NCBI GenBank assembly: GCA_964609385.1
Contig: CAZSSM010000039.1
Coordinates: forward strand, 1 to 64,000
Reading direction: 5' to 3'
DNA length: 64,000 nucleotides
Origin: CAZSSM01 sp964609385
GTDB taxonomy: Bacteria; Planctomycetota; Planctomycetia; Isosphaerales; Isosphaeraceae
The number at the start of each line of letters is the position of its first letter. Position 1 is the stretch's first letter. This document shows positions 45,718 through 55,368 of the stretch, piece after piece. The position numbers were made by a program, and so were the translations under genes. The notes under the pieces were generated by a model. It worked only from the letters and a program-made list of their open reading frames with translations, was not told the DNA's origin and ran no database searches.

Positions 45718-47523
45718 ATGAACCTGCTCGACAGGCTCTCGATCGAACCAGCCCGAGGTACCTATTGGCTCCTGAACATGCTGCTGACCACAGTTGTCTG
45801 GCTGGCGATCGGTTGCCGGGGCGAGCCGGAAGCCCCGACGGCCGAGGTGTCGGAGACGGTCCCGAGGGCCAAGCCAGAGGTCGGACCCTGGTTTGTCGAT
45901 CGCGCCCCGGAGTTTGGGCTCGACGTGGTGACCCGTTGCGGCAGCCCTGAGAAACACTGTGTGCTCGACTCGCTCGGGATCGGCGTGGCGGTGCTGGATT
46001 TCGACGTGGATAACGATCTCGACTTGTTCGTCGCCGCCGGCAGTCAGGTCCATAACGGCAAGGTAGTCTGCGCCGGGGGCCCTTGGCTGTTCCGCAACGA
46101 CGGTCCCCACTGCTGGGTCGATGTCACCGAGGACTCCGGCCTCAAGCACACCGGATGGGCCCAAGGGACGGCGGTTGCCGACTACGACGGTGACGGTGAT
46201 CCCGACCTGTTCGTCGCCCAACATGGCCCCGACACCCTTTGGCAGAACCAGGGAGACGGCACCTTCCTCGACGTCACCGAAGAGGCCGGCATCGACGACC
46301 CGGCCTGGGGCGTCTCGGCCACTTGGGGAGACGTGGACGGCGATGGCTGGGCCGATCTCTATGTGACGAACTACCTGGAAGTGGATCCGCTCAATCCCCC
46401 TCCCTTAAACGACTACCTGCCGGGCTACCCGGTCTTCCAGGGGCCGGCCACGTTGCTCGGTCAGCCCGACCGGCTCTGGCGGAACCGGGGCGACGGCACT
46501 TTCGAGGACGTCACCGAAGCGGCCGGGCTCGGCCGACCTGGGAACAAGGGGATGTCCTGCCTGCTGGTAGACCTGGACGACGACGGGCACCTGGACCTCT
46601 ATGTGACCAACGATACGCAGCCCAACGAACTGTTTCGGGGGCTCGGCGGCGGGCGGTTCGAGGAGATCGGCCTGGAGGCCGGGGTCGCGTTCAACTTCTA
46701 TGGGGTCGCCGAGGGGAGCATGGCCGTCGATGCGGCCGACCTGAACGATGACCTCCGGCTCGACCTGGCCATCAGCAACTTCCGACAGGAGGGGAGCCGA
46801 GTCTACGCGAACCTTGGAGAGCAATCGTATCATGACGTGTCCGAAATCCACTCTCTCTGGAGCTTGACGGCCATGTTCGTCGGTTGGGGGCTGATCCTCG
46901 CCGACTTCGACTCGGACGGACGGACGGACCTCTTCCAGGCCAACGGCCACGTCTATCCCGAAGTGCCCGACGCTCGGTATGACCAAGCCCCGATCCTCAT
47001 CCGCAACGCCGGCCGAGGCTCGTTCGTGGAGATGACCACATCCTGGGGCCCCGCACTCGACTCGTGCCGATCCGGCCGATCCGTTACCTCCGGAGACCTT
47101 GATGGCGACGGCGACATCGACCTGGTCATGACGACGATCGATGGTCCCCTGCGCGTGCTCATCAACGAGGGGAACCCCTCGGGGACCTCCGTGTCGGTCC
47201 GCCTGGTCGGGCAGCCTCCAAACACCGAGGCGATCGGCAGCCGGGTCGAGGTCGAGGCCCAGGGCCGAACACTCGTCGCCCAAGTCCGCCGCGGAGGAAG
47301 CATCATGGCCGCCCCCGACGCAGTCCTTCACTTCGGACTCGGGGAGGCCACGACCATCGACATGATCCGGGTCCGCTGGCCCAACGGCTCACTCGACCGA
47401 TTCGACACCCCTCCCATCAATTCCCATTTGACGATCCACCAAGGCGTCCCCGACATCCAGGCCCGCCCGTTCTCCGATCCCAACGAGCGAACCGATCCTA
47501 CGACCCAAGGGCTTTCTGAATGA
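45718..47523 (+). CDS. exported FG-GAP/VCBS repeat protein with ASPIC/UnbV domain
   Basis: A 601-residue protein. A start at ATG 45718 follows GGAGGA and gives a signal peptide with a possible lipobox, LAIGC. The body has repeated FG-GAP/VCBS calcium-loop units (VADYDGDGDPDLFVA, WGDVDGDGWADLYVTNY, LVDLDDDGHLDLYVTND, LADFDSDGRTDLF, SGDLDGDGDIDLVM), typical of beta-propellers. The ASPIC/UnbV module closes the protein (from about 505: GSRVEVEAQGRTLVAQVRRGGS, then IRVRWPNG). These proteins are secreted or surface-bound and often accompany carbohydrate or adhesion systems. Its stop overlaps the next start by 4 bp. Confidence 0.93.
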   Translation: MNLLDRLSIEPARGTYWLLNMLLTTVVWLAIGCRGEPEAPTAEVSETVPRAKPEVGPWFVDRAPEFGLDVVTRCGSPEKHCVLDSLGIGVAVLDFDVDNDLDLFVAAGSQVHNGKVVCAGGPWLFRNDGPHCWVDVTEDSGLKHTGWAQGTAVADYDGDGDPDLFVAQHGPDTLWQNQGDGTFLDVTEEAGIDDPAWGVSATWGDVDGDGWADLYVTNYLEVDPLNPPPLNDYLPGYPVFQGPATLLGQPDRLWRNRGDGTFEDVTEAAGLGRPGNKGMSCLLVDLDDDGHLDLYVTNDTQPNELFRGLGGGRFEEIGLEAGVAFNFYGVAEGSMAVDAADLNDDLRLDLAISNFRQEGSRVYANLGEQSYHDVSEIHSLWSLTAMFVGWGLILADFDSDGRTDLFQANGHVYPEVPDARYDQAPILIRNAGRGSFVEMTTSWGPALDSCRSGRSVTSGDLDGDGDIDLVMTTIDGPLRVLINEGNPSGTSVSVRLVGQPPNTEAIGSRVEVEAQGRTLVAQVRRGGSIMAAPDAVLHFGLGEATTIDMIRVRWPNGSLDRFDTPPINSHLTIHQGVPDIQARPFSDPNERTDPTTQGLSE

Positions 47524-48425
47524 GCCAAGCACCTCAGGATCCCAACGCGAAGCCGAGCGCGACTCCCTCCTCGTCCCCGGAGCCGGAGACCCAATCGAAG
47601 AAATTGCCTCTCCTGTTCCGTGTGCTGATCACCGGGGGCGGGGTGGCCATCAGCCTGCTGCTGTTCTGGCTGTTTGTCGGCGACGAGCTGTGGAGTCAGA
47701 TGCAAGAGTATCAGGCGGAACAGCAGGCCGTTGACTCTTCCGCTCCGGTCGGCTACATCGGCCTGAACTACCGCAAGGAATATAACTCTCGACCGCCCCA
47801 GTTCCACTTCGAGGAGGGCGAGAAGAAACTGCTCTGGGCCTCGATCGGTGACGGGGAGACCCCGGAATTCTACGACGTGACCGAAGCCCAGTTCGATCCG
47901 CTAGTCCTCCAAGGCGGATTCGGCCGCGACTCGATTCCGGGAATCGATTACCCGATCCTTCAAGAGCCCGATGGTGACGTGGCCTCTAACATCGGCAACC
48001 AGAACGAGGTGGCCGGCGTCCAGCTCGAAGCCGGGCCACGCGCCTACCCGCTCGGGGCCCTGAAGAAGGTCGAAGTGGTCAACGACTTCGACGGCGATAT
48101 CCCGATCGCGATCGTCTTTGCCCGAGGGCCCGACACGGTCCACGTCTACCGCCGTGAAATCGACGGGCAACCGATCACTCTGGGCACCAGTGGCTATGCG
48201 ACCGACGAGAAGGTGCCGCTGCTCTACGACCGGAAGACCAAGGGGCTTTGGCTTTCGGACCCCGATGGCGAATCCTTGACGTGCGTCAATGGCGAGCACA
48301 TCGGCACACGTTTACCCAAACACATCGAGATGAATCGCCTTTCTTGGGGCGACTGGCGGCGGCAACACCGAGACACCCTCGTCCTGGTGGGCAACGACCG
48401 GGACAAGCCGATCCCAGAAGAATAA
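47520..48425 (+). CDS. membrane-anchored DUF3179 protein
   Basis: A 301-residue protein with a disordered Pro/Ser N-terminus, one transmembrane helix (about 30-52) and a DUF3179 domain (about 100-295). Family features are the IPGIDYPIL segment, the GPRAYPLGALKKVEVVND strand, VPLLYDRKTKGLWLSD and the closing LSWGDWRRQHRDTLVL. DUF3179 function is unknown. It is translationally coupled to the FG-GAP gene (ATGA overlap), so the two probably act together at the cell surface. Confidence 0.9.
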   Translation: MSQAPQDPNAKPSATPSSSPEPETQSKKLPLLFRVLITGGGVAISLLLFWLFVGDELWSQMQEYQAEQQAVDSSAPVGYIGLNYRKEYNSRPPQFHFEEGEKKLLWASIGDGETPEFYDVTEAQFDPLVLQGGFGRDSIPGIDYPILQEPDGDVASNIGNQNEVAGVQLEAGPRAYPLGALKKVEVVNDFDGDIPIAIVFARGPDTVHVYRREIDGQPITLGTSGYATDEKVPLLYDRKTKGLWLSDPDGESLTCVNGEHIGTRLPKHIEMNRLSWGDWRRQHRDTLVLVGNDRDKPIPEE

Positions 48426-48459
48426 TTGATTGGCTTCTGGGCCTTGAGCGGAAATTGTT

Positions 48460-48509
48460 GGCTTTCCCCCCAACTCGGTCTATTCTCGAGGAAAGCCGAG
48501 GATTGGGGG
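48460..48509. terminator. hairpin pair after the DUF3179 gene
   Basis: GGCTTTCC (48460-48467) can pair with GGAAAGCC (48490-48497). The overlapping CCCCCAACTCGG can pair with CCGAGGATTGGGGG (48496-48509) with a small bulge. The two structures exclude each other. The place, 35 bp beyond the stop codon, suggests a transcript end. There is no T-run. Confidence 0.4.
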
Positions 48510-48592
48510 ACTCCTCACGGACACGCTTGAAAGACAGGCCCTGGTAACAAGGAGACCTTAAAATTTTATTGCATTAATCACACATCAGTGAA

Positions 48593-48676
48593 TTAAAACT
48601 CGAAATATTTAATATCACGAAAAATCATCTTAGCATTCGGACTCGGTGTCTCCACCGAGGGCGGCGCATCACGCAT
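48593..48676 (-). pseudogene. truncated copy of the membrane-protein gene at 42586-43443
   Basis: Reading on the minus strand, ATG 48676 opens MRDAPPSVETPSPNAK, clearly the same as MRDASPATETSSPDAAAK of the gene at 43443. After about 16 codons the similarity ends in AT-rich DNA (MIFRDIKYFEF then stop). The upstream DNA, about 48677-48790, is also similar to that of the intact gene. It is a duplicated 5' end plus promoter region without the body of the gene. Confidence 0.65.
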
Positions 48677-49318
48677 TGAGCCACTCTCCGAATCATGTCC
48701 GTCTTGGGAATCGAGGAAAGAGATCGATCCAGCTTTCCATAGCAAGGATCCTATCGGCCAGCGAGTCGGAAACCCATCGAAAAAGGGCGACCTTTCGACT
48801 CGTACCCCCGACCGACAATGGAATAATCCACAGACCTCAGATGCTACTCTAAAATCACAAAAATTTATACGAATCAAATCTATTTTTTCAGTTAACACAA
48901 AGCGTAATTTTGACTTCATCGAATCAATTCCGTTCCACGCAATCTTTCGCTTGTTTTTCGCTTACTATGGACTCAGAAGGTTCTAGGTCGACTCTGGGAT
49001 CGACTCGCCGGGAAATCATTCCGAACCGGAGTGTACCGAATTCGCTTCCCGCCCGTATAGGCTATCGACAGCCCACCGGATCGGTTTTCAGATTCGACAA
49101 ATCACAGAATCGCTGGCCTCTTGGTGTGGCTACTCCATTCGAACATGAATGCGTGCTCGACAACAGATCGGGGGTATGCCTCCGGCGATCAGGGTCCAGG
49201 TCCAGGATCCTGTGGCCAACCGACAACCCGCACCGGCGCAGTGGTCGCTTGGGGGTTTCGAAATCCGTTGGCGGTTTGTCGGACCTCATCTCCCTTCTCT
49301 CTACGGCGGAGTGTTTCC
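48677..49318. other. intergenic region, 642 bp
   Basis: The first 110 bp are the duplicated promoter region; the rest leads to the sigma-factor gene. The region from 48840 to 48930 is AT-rich and contrasts with its GC-rich neighbours. No supported gene was found. Confidence 0.45.
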
Positions 49319-49942
49319 ATGGTCATGTCCTCCGGATCAGGCGAATTGCCCATCGCACCAGTCTCGACCACCTCAGACACCCATCTGGTCCAGGCCTATC
49401 GCGACGGGAACGAGGACGCGGCCAGCCAGTTGCACGCTCGGTACTGCCGTCGGCTGCTGAGCCTGGCGCGGACCTGCTCCTCAGCGGAGCTGGCCCGTCG
49501 GGTCGACCCGGAGGAGATCGTGCAGTCGGTCTTCCGGACGTTCTTCCGCCGCGTCGTTGAGAACGACTACCAAGTGCCCGAAGGGTTCGAGCTCTGGGGG
49601 CTCTTGCTAGTCATCGCGATGAACAAGGTCCGAGAGAAGGGCAGCTACCACCGGGCAGCCAAACGCGACGTCCGCAAGACCGTTCAGGTCGAGGGGTTCG
49701 AGACGTTCGTACGGGCTAGGACCGGTTCGGTGGATGTCGAGTCCGACGTGAGCCTGCTGATCCGCGACGCGATGGAGCTGATGCCCGAGGCGCATCGTGC
49801 GGTCATCGGGTTGCGGATCGAAGGTTACGAAGTCGCCGAGATCGCCGATCGGATGCAGCGCTCCAAGCGGTCGGTGGAGCGATTGCTTCAGGACGCGCGG
49901 AGGCGGTTGAGGAGTTTGTTGTCGATCCCGGAGGATTCGTGA
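49319..49942 (+). CDS. ECF-type RNA polymerase sigma factor
   Basis: A 207-residue protein starting ATG 49319, seven bases after CGGAG. It has an ECF region 2 (LVQAYRDGNEDAASQLHARYCRRLLSLAR and then RVDPEEIVQSVFRTFFRRV) and region 4 (LMPEAHRAVIGLRIEGYEVAEIADRMQRSKRSVERLLQDARRRL). No anti-sigma domain. The following gene, 3 bp after the stop, is a large Ser/Thr kinase with TPRs; this pairing is common in planctomycetes and suggests that the kinase controls the sigma factor by phosphorylation. Confidence 0.92.
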   Translation: MVMSSGSGELPIAPVSTTSDTHLVQAYRDGNEDAASQLHARYCRRLLSLARTCSSAELARRVDPEEIVQSVFRTFFRRVVENDYQVPEGFELWGLLLVIAMNKVREKGSYHRAAKRDVRKTVQVEGFETFVRARTGSVDVESDVSLLIRDAMELMPEAHRAVIGLRIEGYEVAEIADRMQRSKRSVERLLQDARRRLRSLLSIPEDS

Positions 49943-49945
49943 TCC

Positions 49946-52900
49946 ATGTCGCCTGAGCTGCTGGACCAGCGAAACTACAAGATCGAGCAGGCTGTCTCGG
50001 AGTTCGAGGCCGCCTGGGCACGTCGCGAGCGGGCCGACCTCCGCGCCCATCTCGTGCCCGAGTCCGATCCCGACTACCGTCACGTGCTCTGCGAGTTGAT
50101 CCGTGTCGAACTCGAGCTCAGCCAGCGACAAGGACGACCCAAGACGCTCCGTGAGTACTTCCGGGACTTCCCCGAATTGCTGGAAGACCCCGAGTGTCGC
50201 GACCAACTCGCCTTCGAGGAATCACGGCTCCGACGCCAAGTCGGAACCTCATCCTCATCCCCGTCCAACCCCTTGTCCAATGCGTTGCGACAAATCCGGG
50301 CCGAGGACACCGAAGAGAAGAACAACTGGACCGTCGTTCCATCCACATATTCGGTGAACTCTCCCCGGAACGGTCGGACTGAGCCCTCCGATCGGTTGCC
50401 TGCGGATCCCTCTGAACCCACCGACGCTTCGTGGCCGTCGGTTGGTGACCGGTTCCTGGAGTTCACCTTGATCGAGGAGCTGGGCCGGGGCGCTTCCGGT
50501 CGCGTCTATTTGGCGCGTCAGGGCGACCTGGCCAACCGGCCCGTCGTGCTGAAGTTGACCCGGCGCCGGACGATCGAACCGCAGGCCCTGGCCCGCTTGC
50601 AACACCCGGCCATCGTCCCGATCCACTCGGTCCATCGACTCGGTGCGCTGCACGCCATCTGCATGCCGTATCGCGGGCGGACGACCCTGGCCGACCTCCT
50701 GAACCGCCTCCGACAACACCAAGAAAGGCCGCGTACTGCGCGCGATCTGCTCGCCCTGGTTCAGGAAATCCAGCACGCCTCGATCTCCACAGTCGGCGCC
50801 CTGACATTCCAGCTCGAGAACGTCGAGACATCCAATGGACAAGCGGGTTCGGAATCGGGACTGATCGAGGACACCCTTGATTGTGGTATCGCGCCTAGGC
50901 TCCATGTCCCGACCGAGCCAAGTCCTGCAATCCGACCGATCGATCGATCGGACAAAGGCGAAAGCCACACATCATCGACCGCGTCCAAGACCAACGCATC
51001 GGTCACACCCGGGGCGTCGGCCATGGAGGCGGTCCTGAGAGTGGCGAGTTCGCTGACCGAAGGGCTGGCGCACGCTCACGCGAGGGGGATCCTGCATCGC
51101 GACCTCAAGCCGGCCAATATCCTGCTCGACGAGCCGCTGGACCCGCTCTTGCTGGACTTCGACCTGGCCGCCGACCTCAACGAGGCCCTGTCGGCCACCG
51201 ACGCGGTGGTCGGCGGTACCTTGCCCTATATGTCGCCCCAGCAGCTCGGCTCGTTCCTGGGGGCGCGCCTGCCCGCCGAGCCGGCCGACGATCTCTACGC
51301 CCTGGGCGTGATCCTCTACGAATGGGTGACCGGCCGGCATCCGTTTCCGATCCGCCACGGGCCGCTCGATCAGCTCCTGCCCCAGATGATCGCCGATCGC
51401 CAGGCCCCGCCGCCCTCGGCACACAGCGTCTCGAAGCGTGTCCCGCACGCCGTCGCCTCGATCCTCCAACGCTGCCTGGAGCCCGACCCCCAACAGAGAT
51501 ATCGCTCAGCCGATCAACTCGGCGACGACCTCCAACGTCAGCTCACGCATCGGCATCTTAAGCATGCACCCGATCCCTCGACCGCCGAGCGGCTGGGCAA
51601 ATGGCGACGTCGGCATCCTCGGCTGGCCTTGGCCTTGGCGATCCTGATGCTCTCCGGCCTGGCGATCCTCGGAACGGTCTTGAGCCTCAAGGTCGATCGG
51701 GCTCGGCTGGAGCGATTCGACGCGGTCACCCAGATGAATCGGTTCCTGGAGGAAGCCGAGCAGGCCCGGGCACTCCTGATCGTGTCCACCTACGATCGCA
51801 ACCAACTGGACCGTGCTCTGAACCTCGGCCATGAGGCGATCGGTGCCTACGGGGGGCCGGAGCAACCCGACGGGCCGTCGACGATGGCCGACCTCGACGC
51901 CAGGCTCAACGCCGAGAAGCGGGACCGGCTCGGCGAGAGGATCGGGGAACTGCTCACCCTGACCGCACTGGGCGAGGCCCTCGCCGACGACCGGGAATCG
52001 GACTCGGAGCCGGAATCGGAACCACCAGGGCAGACCCACTTGGAACGCGCCCAGAGCTTGCTCGATCGGGCCGTCGCGTTCTACCAGCCTGACCAGCAGC
52101 CCCACGCGCTCCGGGAACTGAGCGCCTATCTCAAGGACCGACGATCTGGGGCGCGCACCGCCCGATTCCGCGACGTGCCAATCGCCCCAAGGACGCTCGG
52201 GGACTACTACCTGCTGGCCGCCCAGTACATGGCCCAGCGTCGATACGAAGTGGCTCTCCCTCTGCTCCTGAAGGTTGTTGGGCAGTCCCCGGAACGCCCC
52301 TTGATCTGGCTCCAGTTGGGGCTCTGTCATGAGGCGATGGGCCGGCCCGACGAGGCGGCGGCCTGCTACAGCAACGGGATCGCGTCGTGGCCCCGGTTCC
52401 ATCACTTCTACCTGGAGCGCGGGCTGATCCGGCTGAGACAGGGCGACTATGGTCCAGCACGGACCGACTTCGACTTGGCCATCGACCTCAATCCCGACCT
52501 GGCCGACGCCTACATCAACCGAGCCCTGGCCCGTCGCGGCCTGGGCGATGCGGCCGGAGCCATCGCCGACTACACGCTGGCCCTGGAACGCGCCACCGGC
52601 CAGACCCGGATCTACTTCATGAGGGCCAAGGCTCGCGACCAACTGGGCGATCGCCAAGGCGCCACCCGCGACCGTCACGAAGGGCTCCGTCGCGAGCCCG
52701 GAGACGTGCTCAGTTGGGTCGCCCGCGGCCTGGCCTGGCAACGGCTCGAAGGCGACTTGGACCAGGCCCTGGCCGACATCGAGCAGGCCCTCATGCTCGA
52801 TTCGCGCTCGCCCGAGGCGTTGCATAACAAAGCCTACATCCTCGAGCAGCTCGGGCGACTGCCGCAAGCTATCGACATGCTCGACCGGCTCCTGGAAGTG

Positions 52901-53260
52901 ACGCCCGAGGACCTCGCCGCGCTCCGCGTCCGCGGGGTCTTCAAGGCGCGGCTGGGTCATCGTCGCGAGGCCCACCGCGACGCCGAGGAGGCGCTCCGAC
53001 GCGACGTCCGGCCCGAAACCCTCTACCAAGTCGCCGGAATCTACGCGTTGACCTCGACCATCGTGCCCGAGGATCGCCGACGCGCCTTGGAACTGCTTCA
53101 AGCCGCCCTAGCCCAGGGCTACCCAACCGACCAGATCGACGACGACCGCGATCTCGATCCGATCCGTGATGACCCTCAGTTCCCGCGGGCGGTCGCCGTT
53201 CCCGACGCCGCTCCGTCCGGGTCGGGTACGCACCCCAACGCCCCGACCGAATCCCATTGA
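49946..53260 (+). CDS. Ser/Thr protein kinase with transmembrane segment and TPR repeats
   Basis: An 1104-residue protein. An N-terminal 150-residue helical, disordered region precedes a Hanks-type kinase: glycine loop LGRGASGRVYLA (about 175-186), Lys203 in VVLKLT, catalytic loop HRDLKPAN (384-391), and a variant DFD (404-406) where DFG is usual. A disordered insert of about 100 residues lies between the hinge and the catalytic loop. One transmembrane helix (about 558-582) divides the kinase from a C-terminal domain with around ten TPR-like helix pairs (from about 730). It sits 3 bp after the ECF sigma gene and probably regulates it. Confidence 0.93.
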   Translation: MSPELLDQRNYKIEQAVSEFEAAWARRERADLRAHLVPESDPDYRHVLCELIRVELELSQRQGRPKTLREYFRDFPELLEDPECRDQLAFEESRLRRQVGTSSSSPSNPLSNALRQIRAEDTEEKNNWTVVPSTYSVNSPRNGRTEPSDRLPADPSEPTDASWPSVGDRFLEFTLIEELGRGASGRVYLARQGDLANRPVVLKLTRRRTIEPQALARLQHPAIVPIHSVHRLGALHAICMPYRGRTTLADLLNRLRQHQERPRTARDLLALVQEIQHASISTVGALTFQLENVETSNGQAGSESGLIEDTLDCGIAPRLHVPTEPSPAIRPIDRSDKGESHTSSTASKTNASVTPGASAMEAVLRVASSLTEGLAHAHARGILHRDLKPANILLDEPLDPLLLDFDLAADLNEALSATDAVVGGTLPYMSPQQLGSFLGARLPAEPADDLYALGVILYEWVTGRHPFPIRHGPLDQLLPQMIADRQAPPPSAHSVSKRVPHAVASILQRCLEPDPQQRYRSADQLGDDLQRQLTHRHLKHAPDPSTAERLGKWRRRHPRLALALAILMLSGLAILGTVLSLKVDRARLERFDAVTQMNRFLEEAEQARALLIVSTYDRNQLDRALNLGHEAIGAYGGPEQPDGPSTMADLDARLNAEKRDRLGERIGELLTLTALGEALADDRESDSEPESEPPGQTHLERAQSLLDRAVAFYQPDQQPHALRELSAYLKDRRSGARTARFRDVPIAPRTLGDYYLLAAQYMAQRRYEVALPLLLKVVGQSPERPLIWLQLGLCHEAMGRPDEAAACYSNGIASWPRFHHFYLERGLIRLRQGDYGPARTDFDLAIDLNPDLADAYINRALARRGLGDAAGAIADYTLALERATGQTRIYFMRAKARDQLGDRQGATRDRHEGLRREPGDVLSWVARGLAWQRLEGDLDQALADIEQALMLDSRSPEALHNKAYILEQLGRLPQAIDMLDRLLEVTPEDLAALRVRGVFKARLGHRREAHRDAEEALRRDVRPETLYQVAGIYALTSTIVPEDRRRALELLQAALAQGYPTDQIDDDRDLDPIRDDPQFPRAVAVPDAAPSGSGTHPNAPTESH

Positions 53261-53311
53261 TCCGTCAAATTCCCCTTTTAATGATTTGCGAAAGCATCAA
53301 GGATCACAATC

Positions 53312-55258
53312 ATGAGAACAATATACCAACGACGACTCCCTGCGATCCTGGAGTCGTTGGAAGATCGCCGTCTACCCGTGCAGTTCGGGATCCCCTGGCC
53401 GGTGACCGACGGCCAACCCTTGACCATCAGCTTCGCTCCCGACAATACCCCTATCGATCTGGATAAGAGCGATCTAATCGATGAACTCGATGATGCAGCA
53501 AGCGATCCAAACAACCCACTGCCGGTCGAGATCAACTGGGCCACTGAAATCCTCCGCGCCTTCCAGTCCTGGGCCGTCCACACCGAACTCGACTTCGGCT
53601 TAGTCGACGACAATGGCCTGGCCTTCGGGATCAGCGGACGCGTCCAGGGCGATTCGCGGTTCGGCGACATCCGGATCGGCGGCATCGATCTGTCTGGCGA
53701 TGTCCTCGCCACCGCCGTCCCCTTCCAGCCGACCACCGCCGGGACTTGGAGCGGCGACGTCATCGTTAATCTCGAGCCCGACCTGACCATCGCTGGAGCC
53801 ACCGACGCCTACGACCTCTACTCGATCCTCCTCCACGAGGCCGGACACGTTCTGGGACTCCCCCCCAACGAGTCCCCCGACTCGGCGCTCTACAACGGCT
53901 ACATCGGGCCTATCACCGGTCCCTCCACCGACGACATCCAGGCAATCCAGCAACTCTACGGGACTCGGACACCAGACCTGCTGGAGGGCCCTCAGGGCAA
54001 CCAAACCCTCGAGACGGCCACACCCCTGGATCTTCCAACAAGCCCCGACGCCGAGACGCTGGTCATCGACGCCGACCTGACCACCGCCCAAGATCGCGAC
54101 ATGTTTCGCTTCCAAGCAATGACCGATGACAAATTAGTCATTCGAGTCCGAACCGAGGGGATCAGCCTCGCCGCTCCCCAACTAAACCTCTTCGACGCGC
54201 AAGGCAGCCCGATCGCCACGGTCGCCACCCAGGGACCGCTCGACGGAGACCTCGAGGTCATCCTCGATGAGCCGGTCCCGGGACAATCTTACGTCGTCGA
54301 GGTCACCGGCGCTCCGCTCGTCGATGAGGTCTTCCGAATCGGCAGCTACCGCCTCGAGATCGGACCCGACACCCCCCCAGCCGAGCCTCAAGACATGACG
54401 CCGATCCTCGACGACGGGACGAACGAGCGGATCACCGAGGCCTCCACGCTCCCACTGACACCCTTGGGACCCATGGCCCGTTATGCCGAGGTCTTCGGCC
54501 AACTCGAGATGGTCTCCGACGTCGATGTGTATGCGATCACCGCCCCCGCCAACGGCGGATCGCTCCAGATATCCATCGGGTCGATTGATGAATCCAGCGT
54601 GCCCGATCTCCTTATTCTCGAAGGCGATGGGACCGCCGTTGATGTCGATGTCATCGCCAGCGCTCAGGGCATGGTGACGGTCCAGGTGCCCACGCGATCC
54701 GTCGAGGTCGACTACTTCGTCACCGTCCGGCAATCGGCCCTGACCGGCCCGTCCGACGAGTTCGACTATGCCTTAACAGTACTCTACACCGAAGAAACTG
54801 ACTCACCGATCACCTTCGCCGACACCGCCCTCGAGGACCCCAACATCGTCCATCAGTACAGCCTCGAAGTCCATCGCGACAGCCTGACCCATCTCATCCT
54901 CGATGCCGAATCCCAACTCGGGTCCGACGGCGCCATCCGGATGGAGATCCGCAGCCTCGACGGAGATGACGACGACGATGATGATAGCGATGACGGCCCT
55001 GGCGAACTCATCCTCCAGGTCGACGTGACCAGTGGATCGATTCAGAGCGTGACGCCCTATCTGTTGGCCGGCAGCTACACCGTCACGTTCCGGATCTCCC
55101 CGGAGACACCCGAACCAGTCGGTCCGATCAGCTATCGGGTCCAAGGACTGGCGCTGGACGATCCGCTCGGAATGGCCCCTCGTGATCCGTCCGATGCCCC
55201 CGCACCGGCCGATCCACCCGAAAACCTCCCCTTTTCTTGGGAGCAGCTCCTCGGCTGA
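53312..55258 (+). CDS. exported matrixin-like metalloprotease with beta-rich C-terminal domains
   Basis: A 648-residue protein starting with the planctomycete signature AILESLEDRRLP. Residues 24-215 resemble a matrixin: ITSFAPDNTP-like strand, EILRAFQSWA helix, FGDIRIGGI and the zinc motif HEAGHVLGLPPN (175-186). His175, Glu176 and His179 are present, but the third zinc ligand expected at 185 is Pro. The C-terminal 430 residues hold at least three pre-peptidase-like (PPC) beta-domains with D-rich loops, including DDDDDDDSDDG. It is exported and may act on surface or matrix proteins. Whether it is active is uncertain because of the missing ligand. Confidence 0.85.
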   Translation: MRTIYQRRLPAILESLEDRRLPVQFGIPWPVTDGQPLTISFAPDNTPIDLDKSDLIDELDDAASDPNNPLPVEINWATEILRAFQSWAVHTELDFGLVDDNGLAFGISGRVQGDSRFGDIRIGGIDLSGDVLATAVPFQPTTAGTWSGDVIVNLEPDLTIAGATDAYDLYSILLHEAGHVLGLPPNESPDSALYNGYIGPITGPSTDDIQAIQQLYGTRTPDLLEGPQGNQTLETATPLDLPTSPDAETLVIDADLTTAQDRDMFRFQAMTDDKLVIRVRTEGISLAAPQLNLFDAQGSPIATVATQGPLDGDLEVILDEPVPGQSYVVEVTGAPLVDEVFRIGSYRLEIGPDTPPAEPQDMTPILDDGTNERITEASTLPLTPLGPMARYAEVFGQLEMVSDVDVYAITAPANGGSLQISIGSIDESSVPDLLILEGDGTAVDVDVIASAQGMVTVQVPTRSVEVDYFVTVRQSALTGPSDEFDYALTVLYTEETDSPITFADTALEDPNIVHQYSLEVHRDSLTHLILDAESQLGSDGAIRMEIRSLDGDDDDDDDSDDGPGELILQVDVTSGSIQSVTPYLLAGSYTVTFRISPETPEPVGPISYRVQGLALDDPLGMAPRDPSDAPAPADPPENLPFSWEQLLG

Positions 55259-55329
55259 GCGGGCCGAACGGTTCGCTCGCCAGTATCGGGTTTTTGCAGA
55301 TAGCACCTTTATACATTTCAACGTAAATC

Positions 55330-55368
55330 ACAAGCCTGCTTGCAACTAAGCGCATGCAGGCTTGTTTT
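55330..55368 (+). terminator. strong intrinsic terminator
   Basis: ACAAGCCTGC and GCAGGCTTGT form a perfect 10-bp stem with a 16-base loop, followed directly by TTTT. It lies 72 bp beyond the matrixin stop. This is the best textbook intrinsic terminator in the window. Confidence 0.85.

Noticed and set aside
51506..53101. 531-codon minus-strand frame
   Set aside because: Shadow of the kinase TPR region.
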